From Pedobacter endophyticus (GTDB lineage: Bacteria; Bacteroidota; Bacteroidia; Sphingobacteriales; Sphingobacteriaceae), in assembly GCF_015679185.1 (NCBI RefSeq), contig NZ_CP064939.1, positions 4,154,001 to 4,218,000 of the forward strand: a DNA stretch of 64,000 bases. Direction: 5' to 3'. A model generated the notes under the pieces. That model was not told where the DNA came from. It made no database searches and saw only the letters and a list, made by a program, of their open reading frames with translations. Position numbers and translations under genes: made by a program. This document shows positions 33,232 to 41,879 of the stretch, piece by piece (the first letter of the stretch is position 1; each line of letters opens with the position of its first letter).

Positions 33232-33290
33232 GTTTGGAGTGTTGAGTAGGGAGTGTTGAGTCCGAAGTCTGAAGAGCAAAAAGTAAATCA
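33232..33290. repeat. Purine-rich micro-repeat tail after nrnA
   Basis: Directly after the stop come repeats of the type gagtttggagtgttgagtag, the complement of the actcccaactcccaac class seen at 24545 and 52117. Confidence 0.6.
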
Positions 33291-33328
33291 GTGTAATCAA
33301 TTTTTAAAAAAAAAGTCAAAATAAATAA

Positions 33329-34306
33329 ATGAAAAAAGGATTAATTATTCTAGCAGCGGCAACTTTAGGTTTAGCGGCTTGTAACAAAGAGAAAAAAGGT
33401 GCCGGAGGGTTGTTATACACCATTCACCACTCGGAAGGCAAAGAAAAAATTAAAGAAGGCGATATCGTTAAAATGAACTTTGTTCAAACCAACGATAAAG
33501 ATTCTGTTCTAGCAAGCACTTACGACAATGAAATGCCTGCTTTTTTTCCTGCACAAAAGAAAATGTACGCTGGCGACATGAATGATGTGTTAACATTGTT
33601 TGGCGAAGGCGATAGCGCTACCTTTAAAGTGAATTTAGATACTATGGCTGCGCAAAGCAAACAACCAAAGCCAGAGCAGTTTAAAAATGATAAGTACATT
33701 ACCTTCACGGTTAAAATTGAAAAGGTTTTCAAGAAAAATACTGGCGAGGCTGATTCTACCTTCCAAAAAAGGGTAATGGAATTATATCAGGCGGATATGA
33801 AAGCAACAGCAGACAAACAAAAGGCTGCTGAGCCTGCAAAAATCAAAAGCTTTATAGAAGATAACAAACTAGACGTTAAAACTACAGCAAGTGGTTTAAG
33901 CTATGTAATTGAGAAACCCGGTTCGGCTGAAAGGGCAACAATTGGCGATACGGTATTGGTTGATTATACTGGTAGGGTTACCAAAAAAGGTAAAGACGGC
34001 AAATACAAAATATTTGATACAAGCGACGAGAAATTAGATAAGGCAGAAGGCAACTCACGCCCCGGAAAACCTTACGGCCCACAAAAAATGGCTATCGGAC
34101 AAACTGTTCCCGGTTTTAACGAAGCTTTACAGATGATTGGTAAAGGCGGTAAAATTAAGGTGATCATTCCATCGAAACTAGGTTATGGCGAACAAGGCGC
34201 TCCACAGGTTGGAATTATGCCAAACAGTCCTATTGCCTTCGATTTAGAGATTAAAGACATTATTAAGGGTAAACCTGCTGCTGCTGAAGCTCCTGAGAAA
34301 AAATAA
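33329..34306 (+). CDS. FKBP-type peptidyl-prolyl isomerase lipoprotein, copy 1
   Basis: 325 residues with a lipobox LGLAAC (Cys18). Two FKBP-like units: an N-terminal one (about 30-135, EGDIVKMNFVQTNDKDSVLASTYD ... TFTVKIEKV) that looks degenerate, and a C-terminal one (about 190-310, DTVLVDYTGRV, FNEALQMIGKGGKIKVIIPS, LGYGEQGAP). It is probably outer-membrane-attached and facing the periplasm, helping fold surface proteins, as GldI-type lipoproteins do in Bacteroidota. A strong terminator follows. Confidence 0.9.
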   Translation: MKKGLIILAAATLGLAACNKEKKGAGGLLYTIHHSEGKEKIKEGDIVKMNFVQTNDKDSVLASTYDNEMPAFFPAQKKMYAGDMNDVLTLFGEGDSATFKVNLDTMAAQSKQPKPEQFKNDKYITFTVKIEKVFKKNTGEADSTFQKRVMELYQADMKATADKQKAAEPAKIKSFIEDNKLDVKTTASGLSYVIEKPGSAERATIGDTVLVDYTGRVTKKGKDGKYKIFDTSDEKLDKAEGNSRPGKPYGPQKMAIGQTVPGFNEALQMIGKGGKIKVIIPSKLGYGEQGAPQVGIMPNSPIAFDLEIKDIIKGKPAAAEAPEKK

Positions 34307-34324
34307 TTAAGTATTCGGATATTT

Positions 34325-34358
34325 AAAAATCCTGCCGAGCAATTGGCAGGATTTTTTT
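34325..34358 (+). terminator. Intrinsic terminator after FKBP copy 1
   Basis: AAAAATCCTGCC pairs with GGCAGGATTTTT around gagcaatt and runs into seven T residues. Confidence 0.95.
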
Positions 34359-34394
34359 GTTTGTACCTGTAAGCAAAAAACAAAAACATTGTTA

Positions 34395-34473
34395 GTCTGA
34401 GCATTTCGACTGGAGTTTATCTTGAGCGTAGACGAAAGGCTCAATACAAGCTCAAGTCGAAAGGCTCAGACAG
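34395..34473. repeat. Dispersed 75-bp repeat (inverted copy at 41557-41634)
   Basis: TCTGAGCATTTCGACT ... AGTCGAAAGGCTCAGA forms an inverted repeat. The whole segment is present in reverse complement inside the element at 41537-41745, with the same gagcgtagacgaaaggctca core. Confidence 0.8.
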
Positions 34474-34685
34474 ACACCAGTCTCAAGTAAAGCACTTCAT
34501 TGTGCAACACCGCTGAAAATCCACTTATCGGTTGGTGTCTGCACTGACCGAAACAGCAATTTGTAGAAATAATACATTGTACAGATTTATTAAAAACTTA
34601 TTATCACCTATCTTTGTCTGCATTATTACAAAATACCCCAACAAAAACGGCATCTGAACGTTTTGTTAATTTAACGGAAAACTAA

Positions 34686-35654
34686 ATGAAAGGAAAGAGT
34701 ATATTCTTCGTATTTGCGGTGGCCCTTGGCTTATCTGCTTGCAACAAGTTTGAAAAAGGTGAAGGCGGCATGATGTACAAGATTTATAGCAGCGAAGGAA
34801 AGCCCAAGATACAGGAGGGGGATTATGTGAAGCTAAACGGGATAGAAACGGTAGAAACGACGACTAACCCCGATTCGGTGATGGTGAATACGTATGATAA
34901 CGAAAGGCCTGCTTTTTTTGCCATTACGAAGTCGATGTTTCCGGGCGATTTAACTTCGGGATTGAAACTATTGGGCGAAGGCGATAGTGCGGTGTTTAAA
35001 TTGAATTTAGATTCGATGGAGAAGTACTCAGGACAACCGAACCCCAAGAATTTAAAATCAAGAATAGCTACTTTCACCATCAAAATTGAGAAGGTGTTGC
35101 ACAAGGGCAACGATCCGGATTCGATATTTGATGCCAAAAAACGGCTGTTTTTTGAGGCTGAGTACAAAGGCCTGATTGAAAAAAATAAAATTGTAGAGCC
35201 GGCTAAAATCAAAAAATATATCGAAGAAAACGACTTAAAAGTGAATACGGCGCCTTCAGGTTTAAGATATATCATCGAGCGCCCGGGAAATAGCGAGCGG
35301 GCCACTTTGTTAGATACGGTAGTGATGAATTATACGGGGCAGTTTCTTAACAAAAAATCGAATGGACAGCTGAATGTGTTCGATACTTCTGATGCGAAGG
35401 TTGCACGAGATGCAGGCATATTTTCTGAAAGCGTTCAATATGTGCCGCGAAACTTGCCTTTGGGCCAACTACCGCAAGGGGTAATTCAGGGAATTCAAAT
35501 GATTGGCGTCGGTGGCAAAATCAAAATGATTTTGCCTTCAAAGCTGGCCTTTGGCGAAAATGGAGGCGGTCCGTTTAACCCGTTTACGCCGCTTGTGTTC
35601 GATGTTGAGCTGAAAAAAATAATTAAACCGAATACTGCTACGCCAGCAGAATAA
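34686..35654 (+). CDS. FKBP-type peptidyl-prolyl isomerase lipoprotein, copy 2
   Basis: 322 residues with lipobox LGLSAC (Cys19), co-linear with the preceding gene over its whole length (GGMMYKIYSSEGKPKIQEGDYVKL against GGLLYTIHHSEGKEKIKEGDIVKM). This marks a tandem duplication now separated by a 380-bp repeat-bearing gap. The C-terminal FKBP unit retains VVMNYTGQFL, GIQMIGVGGKIKMILPS and LAFGENGG, but some active-site aromatics differ, so activity may be reduced. Periplasmic chaperone/isomerase role inferred. Confidence 0.88.
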   Translation: MKGKSIFFVFAVALGLSACNKFEKGEGGMMYKIYSSEGKPKIQEGDYVKLNGIETVETTTNPDSVMVNTYDNERPAFFAITKSMFPGDLTSGLKLLGEGDSAVFKLNLDSMEKYSGQPNPKNLKSRIATFTIKIEKVLHKGNDPDSIFDAKKRLFFEAEYKGLIEKNKIVEPAKIKKYIEENDLKVNTAPSGLRYIIERPGNSERATLLDTVVMNYTGQFLNKKSNGQLNVFDTSDAKVARDAGIFSESVQYVPRNLPLGQLPQGVIQGIQMIGVGGKIKMILPSKLAFGENGGGPFNPFTPLVFDVELKKIIKPNTATPAE

Positions 35655-35660
35655 GTAGTC

Positions 35661-36060
35661 GCGTAGAAAACGCTTTGCTAATCAGCGCTCGTTAGAAACG
35701 AGCGCTCGCATGAGAAGAAATCTTTAAGCTTCCTTTAAACAGATTCGTCGTTGCGTAGAAGACGCTTTGCTATTCGGCGCTCGTTAGAAACGAGCGCTAG
35801 CGTGAATAACAAATAACAACGCCGTCATATCGATAACCTATCCTTCATCGGTTGAGATATCTGTAACCAATTAGCAGAAGCCGAAAGCAAGCGGTGCTTA
35901 TCCTCATTTGCGTCTGAGCTTTGAGGAAGAAATCTTTAAGCTGCCTTTAAACAGATTCGTCGTTGCGTAGAAAACGCTTTGCTATTCGGCGCTCGTTAGA
36001 AACGAGCGCTAGCATGAAACGAGCACTAGCATGAAACGAGCGCTGACTAGCATGAGGAAA
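35661..36060. repeat. Cluster of GCGTAGAAAACGCTTTGCT hairpin repeats
   Basis: Three copies begin gcgtagaaNacgctttgct at 35661, 35753 and 35964; each contains the hairpin gcgctcgttagaaacgagcgc. The flank gaagaaatctttaagc-tcctttaaacagattcgtcgt precedes the last two copies, giving a larger repeat unit of about 90 bp. Decayed fragments (gaaacgagcactagcat) follow the third copy. No gene in this 400-bp gap. Confidence 0.85.
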
Positions 36061-36531
36061 TTATTTCCAATCTTGAAAAGGATGCACGGTTAAGTTGGAG
36101 TTGTAATATCGCTTATCATGCGTAACCTCCTCTGCTACCCATAGTGGTAACTCAAACTGTTCGGTTTCTGACGATAGCTCAATTTCTGCAACGATCAATC
36201 CCTGGTTTTGTCCCCGAAAGACGTCCACTTCCCAAAGCTTGTCGCAGAATTCAATTTCATATCGTGTTTTCTCGAGTTCACTTTCCGAAAAATTATCCAA
36301 CAGCTCTATGGCGTCTGTTAAGGGAATTTCGTATTCGTATTCCAATCTTGTAGCACCAACAGACATTCCTTTTATGGTCAACCAGCCTGTATTTTCCGTT
36401 GCCCTTACTCTGATCGTTTTAGCAGGATCGGTTGTGATGTAGCCTTGCCTGAAATGTTTTCCGGCGGGCTTTTCTACTTTTTCCCATTCCGCATGGTTCA
36501 GTAAGAATTTGCGCTCAATTTCCTTACCCAT
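36061..36531 (-). CDS. CYTH-domain triphosphate tunnel enzyme
   Basis: 156 residues, the size of single-domain CYTH proteins. The ExExK signature is EIERK (4-8). FRQGYITTDPAKTIRVRATENTGWLTIKG, LEYEYEIPL, KTRYEIEF, EVDVFRGQNQGLIVAEIELSSE supply the alternating charged tunnel strands. It hydrolyses inorganic triphosphate or an organic triphosphate; exact substrate unknown. Its ATG overlaps the GH20 stop by one base (TAATG), so it is translated from the same transcript. Confidence 0.92.
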   Translation of the reverse strand: MGKEIERKFLLNHAEWEKVEKPAGKHFRQGYITTDPAKTIRVRATENTGWLTIKGMSVGATRLEYEYEIPLTDAIELLDNFSESELEKTRYEIEFCDKLWEVDVFRGQNQGLIVAEIELSSETEQFELPLWVAEEVTHDKRYYNSNLTVHPFQDWK

Positions 36532-38480
36532 TATTTCGATCTTTTTTGCAAATCTGTAACCGGAATGCTGATCAACCTGCCGATGGGTTGTTTGCCGCGG
36601 TAAGTGATAATGCGCAGCATGCTGGCATCTTTCGGCGGAACGAGGGCGGAAGTGTACTTCGGATAGAAACGATCGGGAGTGGAATTATCAAAACTATAGT
36701 AAATGTCGAGGCCATCAATCTCAGGCGTTAATTCAATCATGAGTTGACGGTCTGGAGAACGTTTCACATTAATAATTGGATCATAAATGGCTGGCGAATA
36801 CTTTATTTCTGCCAGATCCAAACGCTTAAAGTGTTCTTCAGTGCGATCGACAAAGTTGCTCCAGTTCTTCTTTTCGACAGGACTCCAAACTGATTCGGAA
36901 ATGGCAAAAGCACGTGGCCAAACCATATACTGAACCTGGCGGAAGTTGAAAATCTGTTCCGTCCAAAGATTTGCTTGTCCGCCGATAACATACTGTGCAT
37001 TTACACTTGCGGGCACAGGATTAAACTGATAAGCCTTGTTTAATCGCAGCGATGCATACACCTTTGGTTCGGTAATGGGGTCGGCCTGCATATAATCTAA
37101 ATAAGCAAACTCGGTTGGACTCATTACCACGTTGTGTTTATCATTAGCGGCCTGAATGCCATATTTCATGCCTCGCCAGCTCATCACCGCCGCGGTAGGA
37201 GATACGCCGCCCTCGAGGATTTCATCCCAGCCCATAAATTTTTTGCCCTTGGCTATCACAATTTGTTCCACCCTTTTTTCGAAATACGCCTGTACCTGCG
37301 GAATGGTTTTTAGTCCTTCACGCTGCATTAAGGCCTTTACCTGATCGTTCTTTTCCCAAAAGTTATGCGGCGCTTCATCGCCACCCATGTGAATGTACTC
37401 GAATGGAAACAACTGGGCAACCTGCGTAAGAACCGTATCTAAAAAGCTGTACACTTTTTCGTTAGCAGGGCAAAGCGTATTATCAACCAATGCAATTGGC
37501 GGGGCTCCGCGGCTCCAATCCATAATTTTTTCGCCCGAGCGCACTTTATAGTTTTCGGCGCCTGGTGTGCACGATAATTCGGGGTACGAAGCAATAATCG
37601 CAAGACTATGTCCGGGAACATCAATTTCGGGCAGGATGTTTACAAAGCGATCTTGCGCATATTGTACCAGCTCTTTAATATCTTCTTGCGTGTAAAAACC
37701 ACCGTAAGTACGCGGTTCATCGGCTGTTGGAGGCGTAAAATCGCCAAAAGTGCCCACTTTTTTAACGCTCCATGCACCAACTTCAGTCAGTTTTGGCAAG
37801 CCCTTGATCTCAATTCTCCAGCCCTCGTCATCAGCCAGATGCAAATGCAGCAGATTAAATTTGTAGCGCACCATGTTATCAATAAATTGCTTAACCTCGT
37901 CTTTGGTAAAGAAATGTCGGGCCACATCAAACATGAGTCCCCGCCAGCCCAATTTCGGATAATCGACAACATCTACGCAAGGCACTTTCCATTTAATGTG
38001 CTCTACCACTTCCTTACTTTCAATTTCGGTTGGGAAGAGTTGAATAAGCGATTGTGCGCCCCAGAAAATACCGGCAGGTTTGTTAGCAGTAATTACAATT
38101 TGCGTAGGATTTACATTAAGTTTATAGCCCTCGTTTCCGAGCTGGGCATCCGGCTGCGTATTTAAAATCAGTTTTATGGTTGGATGATTGGCTGCGTTGG
38201 CGGTACTTACAAATTTTCCTGTTGCTGTTTTAATCCTGTCTGTTAAATAAATAATAGCTTGTTTAACATCACCGCCTTTTGTGGTCTGAATGGTTACATT
38301 TTCGGGCAATGTAAACGTTCCGGCTTTTTTCATTAATGAAACCGGCTCAGGAATGATAGCGATCGGCGCCGGAGAAATGGCTGGTTCACCATCGCCGATT
38401 TCTGTTTCGTTAACTAAGGTTTGAGCGTATAAATTGGCCGTAAAAATACAGCAGGAGATAATCAGGAATAACTTTTTCAT
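36531..38480 (-). CDS. Exported beta-N-acetylhexosaminidase (GH20)
   Basis: Start at the ATG at 38480 (649 residues) because it begins with a proper signal peptide (MKKLFLIISCCIFTANLYAQ); the longer frame to 38552 does not. An N-terminal GH20b-like domain (about 40-160) precedes the catalytic barrel: GWRGLMFDVARHFF, LHLADDEGWRIEIK, LPEIDVPGHSLA and the catalytic Asp-Glu pair in HMGGDEAPHNFW. The C-terminus contains a chitobiase-like CHB_HEX segment (DGLDIYYSFDNSTPD). It cleaves terminal GlcNAc/GalNAc from glycans or chito-oligosaccharides in the periplasm. Operonic with the CYTH gene. Confidence 0.94.
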   Translation of the reverse strand: MKKLFLIISCCIFTANLYAQTLVNETEIGDGEPAISPAPIAIIPEPVSLMKKAGTFTLPENVTIQTTKGGDVKQAIIYLTDRIKTATGKFVSTANAANHPTIKLILNTQPDAQLGNEGYKLNVNPTQIVITANKPAGIFWGAQSLIQLFPTEIESKEVVEHIKWKVPCVDVVDYPKLGWRGLMFDVARHFFTKDEVKQFIDNMVRYKFNLLHLHLADDEGWRIEIKGLPKLTEVGAWSVKKVGTFGDFTPPTADEPRTYGGFYTQEDIKELVQYAQDRFVNILPEIDVPGHSLAIIASYPELSCTPGAENYKVRSGEKIMDWSRGAPPIALVDNTLCPANEKVYSFLDTVLTQVAQLFPFEYIHMGGDEAPHNFWEKNDQVKALMQREGLKTIPQVQAYFEKRVEQIVIAKGKKFMGWDEILEGGVSPTAAVMSWRGMKYGIQAANDKHNVVMSPTEFAYLDYMQADPITEPKVYASLRLNKAYQFNPVPASVNAQYVIGGQANLWTEQIFNFRQVQYMVWPRAFAISESVWSPVEKKNWSNFVDRTEEHFKRLDLAEIKYSPAIYDPIINVKRSPDRQLMIELTPEIDGLDIYYSFDNSTPDRFYPKYTSALVPPKDASMLRIITYRGKQPIGRLISIPVTDLQKRSK

Positions 38481-38810
38481 TAAATCAGAATTGTAAATGG
38501 ATCGAATGCATATTAATCCGCAATTTATTAAAAAAAATAGAAAAAGCCTCACCCTATCAAAGCATGTGGTATTTGTTCTGACAATGCAAGTCCCTCTCCG
38601 GTAGAGAGGGAAACAGCGTGTGTGGTTTGATCCACCGTGTTTAAAGTAGGTTTGAAGCTCATGCTGTACTTGGCACGAAGAGAAGTAATCCCTATCTTAA
38701 CTACTTTTTTTAGTCAACTTTGTTCAGGGCGGGACAGACCCTTAAGTTCCTCCCTTCTGGGGAGGGACTAGGAGGAACAAGCCTGACCACTGCCTTTGCT
38801 AGGATGGACC
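38481..38810. other. Gap with low-complexity and repeat traces
   Basis: No gene. A hairpin-like CCCTCTCCGGTAGAGAGGG lies near 38590, and cctcccttctggggaggga near 38745 belongs to the gggagg-type intergenic repeat seen also at 57020-57110. Confidence 0.5.
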
Positions 38811-39191
38811 TTAAAGGCTTTTCCTTAACCACTCCATGGCTTTCTTATCATCAGTAAATGACTTTATCGGTATGGGCGGGTTTTGAAACTTGAAAAGTAT
38901 ACGCATAATTAATTGTGATAAGCCCGGCTTTGAAACCATTGCCATTGCCTTATAAATTTCAGGGAGTTTTTCTGTTGATAATTTTCGGGTTTCCTTATCC
39001 GGAATAGGCGAATTTTTAAGATAAATTAACAACGGCACAGGCTTGCTGCCTGTAATGTTTTTAACCAATTCTACATTGGCGGTAATATTGTTTACGGTGC
39101 GCAAAATGCTTTTGCTATACGAAATCAGAATTCCTTCGTCGGTTAAAAGGTAATCGGCAATTTCGCCTTCAATAAGTTGATTGTTCTCCAT
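38811..39191 (-). CDS. Small STAS/SpoIIAA-like protein
   Basis: 126 residues with the pattern of the SpoIIAA/STAS-like group found in Bacteroidota (DUF7793-like): ADYLLTDEGILISYSKSILRTV, PLLIYLKNSP, YKAMAMVSKPGLSQLIMRIL and the C-terminal SFTDDKKAMEWLRKSL. No catalytic residues. It lies six bases downstream of the aldehyde dehydrogenase gene and may ride on its transcript without sharing its pathway. Confidence 0.7.
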   Translation of the reverse strand: MENNQLIEGEIADYLLTDEGILISYSKSILRTVNNITANVELVKNITGSKPVPLLIYLKNSPIPDKETRKLSTEKLPEIYKAMAMVSKPGLSQLIMRILFKFQNPPIPIKSFTDDKKAMEWLRKSL

Positions 39192-39197
39192 ATCGAA

Positions 39198-40562
39198 TTA
39201 ACCGCGTAAATGATAGGCCTTTGGTTTCGAAAAAGCCCGCAAACCCTGGTGCGAAAGTGTGGCGCCGATGCCCGAATATTTTCGTCCGCTCCACGGGAGT
39301 GCCGCACTTACCCTGTCGCAACAGTTCCAATAGCCCGAGCCTGCATCAAGTTTGCTTAGTAAACTTTCCGCTCTTTTCTGGTCGGCTGTATATATCGATG
39401 CCGTAAGGCCGTAATTGGTGTCTTGCATCATTTTTAAAGCCTCCTCATCATTTTCAACTTTCATAATACCGATAATCGGCCCGAAGCTTTCCTCTTGCAT
39501 AACCAGCATATCATTGGTTACCTCGCTTAAAACCGTGGGCTCGAAAAAGTATCCTTTGTTTGCAATGGGCTTTCCGCCGTGAAGCAATTTTGCGCCCTTC
39601 GCCAAAGCATCGCTAACCTGATTTTGTAAAACGCCGATCTGTTCCTTTCTGGTCAAAGCGCCGAGATACGTGTCGCTATCTGTTGGCGAACCAACTTTCC
39701 AGCTTTGCACTTCTTTAACAAATGCGGACAAATAAGCATCATATTGTTGCTTGTGAACGTAAATACGCTCTACCGAACAGCAGCTTTGCCCGTTGTTATA
39801 AAATGCGCCATCGGCTGTTGCCATTGCAGCATTTTCAACGTCCGAAACATCTTCGGCAATATAAAGCGGATCTTTGCCGCCCAGTTCAAGCTGGCAGGGA
39901 ACCATTTTTGTGGCCACTGCTTCGTAAATCAGTTTGCCCGTTTTATAAGAGCCCGTAAAAAAATAGCCGTCGAAATCGAGCTTTAACAGCTCGGCGCCCG
40001 TTTGCCCGCCACCAATTGCAACTTGAAATATCTCATCGGGTACGCCAGCTTTTTTTAACAACTTTTCGATTTCGAGACCTGTTAAAGTTGCATGTTCTGA
40101 TGGTTTGTACATTACCGCATTGCCGTTTAACAGCGCCGGAATAAAAACGTTAACGCCGACGAGATATGGGTAATTCCACGCCGAAATGTTGCAGACTACG
40201 CCCAGAGGCTCATATTTGATAATTTCCTTAAGTCCGGGTTCCTCAACCATAATCTCATCGCTCAGGTATTTTTCAGCATGGCTTAACATCCATTTAATTC
40301 GCGATCTTGCGCCATTGATTTCGTTTCTGGCTTGCTGCAGAGGCTTACCAACTTCGCTTGTTAAAGTGGCAGCCAAACGCTCGATTTCAGCTTCCAGAAA
40401 ACCACTGAAAGTAGAAATGATGTTTATTCTTTCACTAAGCGACTTTTCTGCCCAAATTGGTTGCGCTTGCTTTAAAAGTTTAAACTTCGCGTTAAGCGCA
40501 GGTTGGCGGTCTTCTTCGAGATGTGCGATTACCTCTTCCGTTGCTGGGTTGATGATTTGCAT
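39198..40562 (-). CDS. NAD(P)-dependent aldehyde dehydrogenase
   Basis: 454 residues, ALDH superfamily. VCNISAWNYPYLV and PSEHATLTG bind cofactor, FTGSYKTGKLIYE is the Rossmann glycine motif, LELGGKDPLYI contains the general-base Glu, and NNGQSCCSVERIYV carries the nucleophilic Cys pair; ESFGPIIGI follows. It resembles succinate-semialdehyde-type enzymes. In context it is the last oxidation step of the proposed gamma-glutamyl amino-alcohol route, converting the gamma-glutamyl aldehyde to the acid. A parallel with PuuC or IpuH is inference. Confidence 0.92.
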   Translation of the reverse strand: MQIINPATEEVIAHLEEDRQPALNAKFKLLKQAQPIWAEKSLSERINIISTFSGFLEAEIERLAATLTSEVGKPLQQARNEINGARSRIKWMLSHAEKYLSDEIMVEEPGLKEIIKYEPLGVVCNISAWNYPYLVGVNVFIPALLNGNAVMYKPSEHATLTGLEIEKLLKKAGVPDEIFQVAIGGGQTGAELLKLDFDGYFFTGSYKTGKLIYEAVATKMVPCQLELGGKDPLYIAEDVSDVENAAMATADGAFYNNGQSCCSVERIYVHKQQYDAYLSAFVKEVQSWKVGSPTDSDTYLGALTRKEQIGVLQNQVSDALAKGAKLLHGGKPIANKGYFFEPTVLSEVTNDMLVMQEESFGPIIGIMKVENDEEALKMMQDTNYGLTASIYTADQKRAESLLSKLDAGSGYWNCCDRVSAALPWSGRKYSGIGATLSHQGLRAFSKPKAYHLRG

Positions 40563-40640
40563 GTTTTTGTTTGATTACACAGATTTTCCTTTAGGTTGAT
40601 TACACCGATTGGATGGTTAACCAGATGTATGTGGCTGATT

Positions 40641-40706
40641 GTTTTTTGCTTTCAGCTTTAGTCTTTCCGCTTTTAGCTTTAGTCTCTCTCCTTAGTCTTT
40701 TTTCTT
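40641..40706. repeat. CT-rich micro-repeat tail after the hydrolase gene
   Basis: Degenerate ctttcagctttagtctttcc repeats ending at the base before the hydrolase stop; purine-rich in the sense of that gene. Confidence 0.65.
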
Positions 40707-41420
40707 CTACTTTCGACTCGCAAACTTCCTGACTTCCTGAATAAATGCTTCGTGCAGGTTTTTACTGAAAGGACCCTGTTGATCTTTTAATCTTTCGGGA
40801 TGCCACTGTACGAGCAGAAGAAATGGTTTGTCTTTCGGGTGAAGCCTTTCCATGGCCTCAGCAATTCCATCGGGAGACAGGGCACTCACTACCAGACCTT
40901 TTCCCATCTTTTCGGTACTTTGATGGTGATTGCTGTTTACTAAACCTTTATCGGTGTTTACGATTCTATTTAACCAGGAAGAAGGATTGACAATGATTTC
41001 GTGATAGCGATCGCTGTTATCGGGCATTTTAGAATGATCGAATTTTCCCCACGTAGCGATATCCGGAATTAAAGTACCTCCAAAGAAGACGTTTGCAACT
41101 TGCATGCCGCGACAGATTCCCAAAACGGGGACTCCGTTTGCCTCCGTGTATTCCAGAACTTTAAACTCAAATTCATCCCGCTGATCGTCAACATCATCTT
41201 CATGACAATAATGATAATACTCGGGCAAATTGTAAAACCGCGGGTTTACGTCTTCGCCGCCGGTTAACACAATGCCATCGCATTTCTTAATATCGTCGAA
41301 ATTATTCAGCTTATAGCCTAATTGAATAACCGCTACATTTTTATTGTAGGATAAAACCCAATTGCGATAAATATCGAATTTGCTGCAATCGGTAACTCCT
41401 ATAATTAGTTGATCAGACAT
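40707..41420 (-). CDS. Gamma-glutamyl hydrolase of the class I glutamine amidotransferase family (PuuD-like)
   Basis: Start at the ATG at 41420 (237 residues, MSDQLIIGVTDC); the longer frame has no conserved residues upstream. Class I GATase features: DGIVLTGGEDVNPRFY, VLGICRGMQVANVFFGG with the nucleophilic Cys in GICRG, and LLVQWHPERL with the catalytic His and Glu. NSNHHQSTEK is the peptidase C26 hallmark. Enzymes of this group free amino acids from gamma-glutamyl adducts in putrescine and isopropylamine breakdown. Its place beside a GS-like ligase, alcohol and aldehyde dehydrogenases supports the same role here. Confidence 0.9.
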   Translation of the reverse strand: MSDQLIIGVTDCSKFDIYRNWVLSYNKNVAVIQLGYKLNNFDDIKKCDGIVLTGGEDVNPRFYNLPEYYHYCHEDDVDDQRDEFEFKVLEYTEANGVPVLGICRGMQVANVFFGGTLIPDIATWGKFDHSKMPDNSDRYHEIIVNPSSWLNRIVNTDKGLVNSNHHQSTEKMGKGLVVSALSPDGIAEAMERLHPKDKPFLLLVQWHPERLKDQQGPFSKNLHEAFIQEVRKFASRK

Positions 41421-41536
41421 ATTATTATTTACACTTAAGCCCCACATAGCCTCCCGATAGGAGGAGTTAGCAATGAGCCAATTTTGCTTTAATCTTTTAG
41501 TTTTTTTTAAGCCCAACTCAGGCTCCCCAATGCTTG

Positions 41537-41745
41537 AGGTAAGTTTGTCAGTTGTCAGTATGAGCCTTTCGACTTGAGCTTGTATTGAGCCTTTCGTCTA
41601 CGCTCAAGATTAAACTCCAGTCGAAATGCTCGAGATAAACTCAGCCGAAGCCCTTTTTCTAGGATAAAATGAAAAGCTATCTGTCCTTCGACTCCGCTCA
41701 GGATGACAATAATTTTTCATTTTATCCTTAACTTATCACTTACCT
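41537..41745. mobile_element. MITE-like element, decayed relative of 30541-30719
   Basis: Outer ends AGGTAAGT (41537-41544) and ACTTACCT (41738-41745). Inside, AGGATAAAATGAAAA pairs with TTTTCATTTTATCCT and a CTTCGACTCCGCTCAGGATGAC core matches the first element. The left half contains the 75-bp repeat that occurs inverted at 34395-34473. No coding sequence. Confidence 0.65.
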
Positions 41746-41767
41746 TATGCTTTTGCTCCCTACCTTG

Positions 41768-41879
41768 CTTTGGTCTTTTAGCTTTTAGCTTTCAGCTTTA
41801 GTCTTTCCGCTTTTCGCTCTCAGCTTTAGTTTTTTCGCTTTTCGCTTTCCGCTTTCCGCTTTAACCTTTCAGCTTCAAC
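41768..41879. repeat. CT-rich micro-repeat tail after the alcohol dehydrogenase
   Basis: About 110 bases of ctttcagctttagtctttcc- and cgctttccgctttccgct-type repeats, ending exactly before the stop codon. It is the longest example of this tail class in the window. Confidence 0.75.

Noticed and set aside
35661..36060. CRISPR-like array
   Set aside because: Only three copies, irregular spacing, internal hairpins and no cas genes.
37608..38165. 185-residue plus-strand frame
   Set aside because: It lies antisense to the well-supported GH20 gene and has no family pattern.
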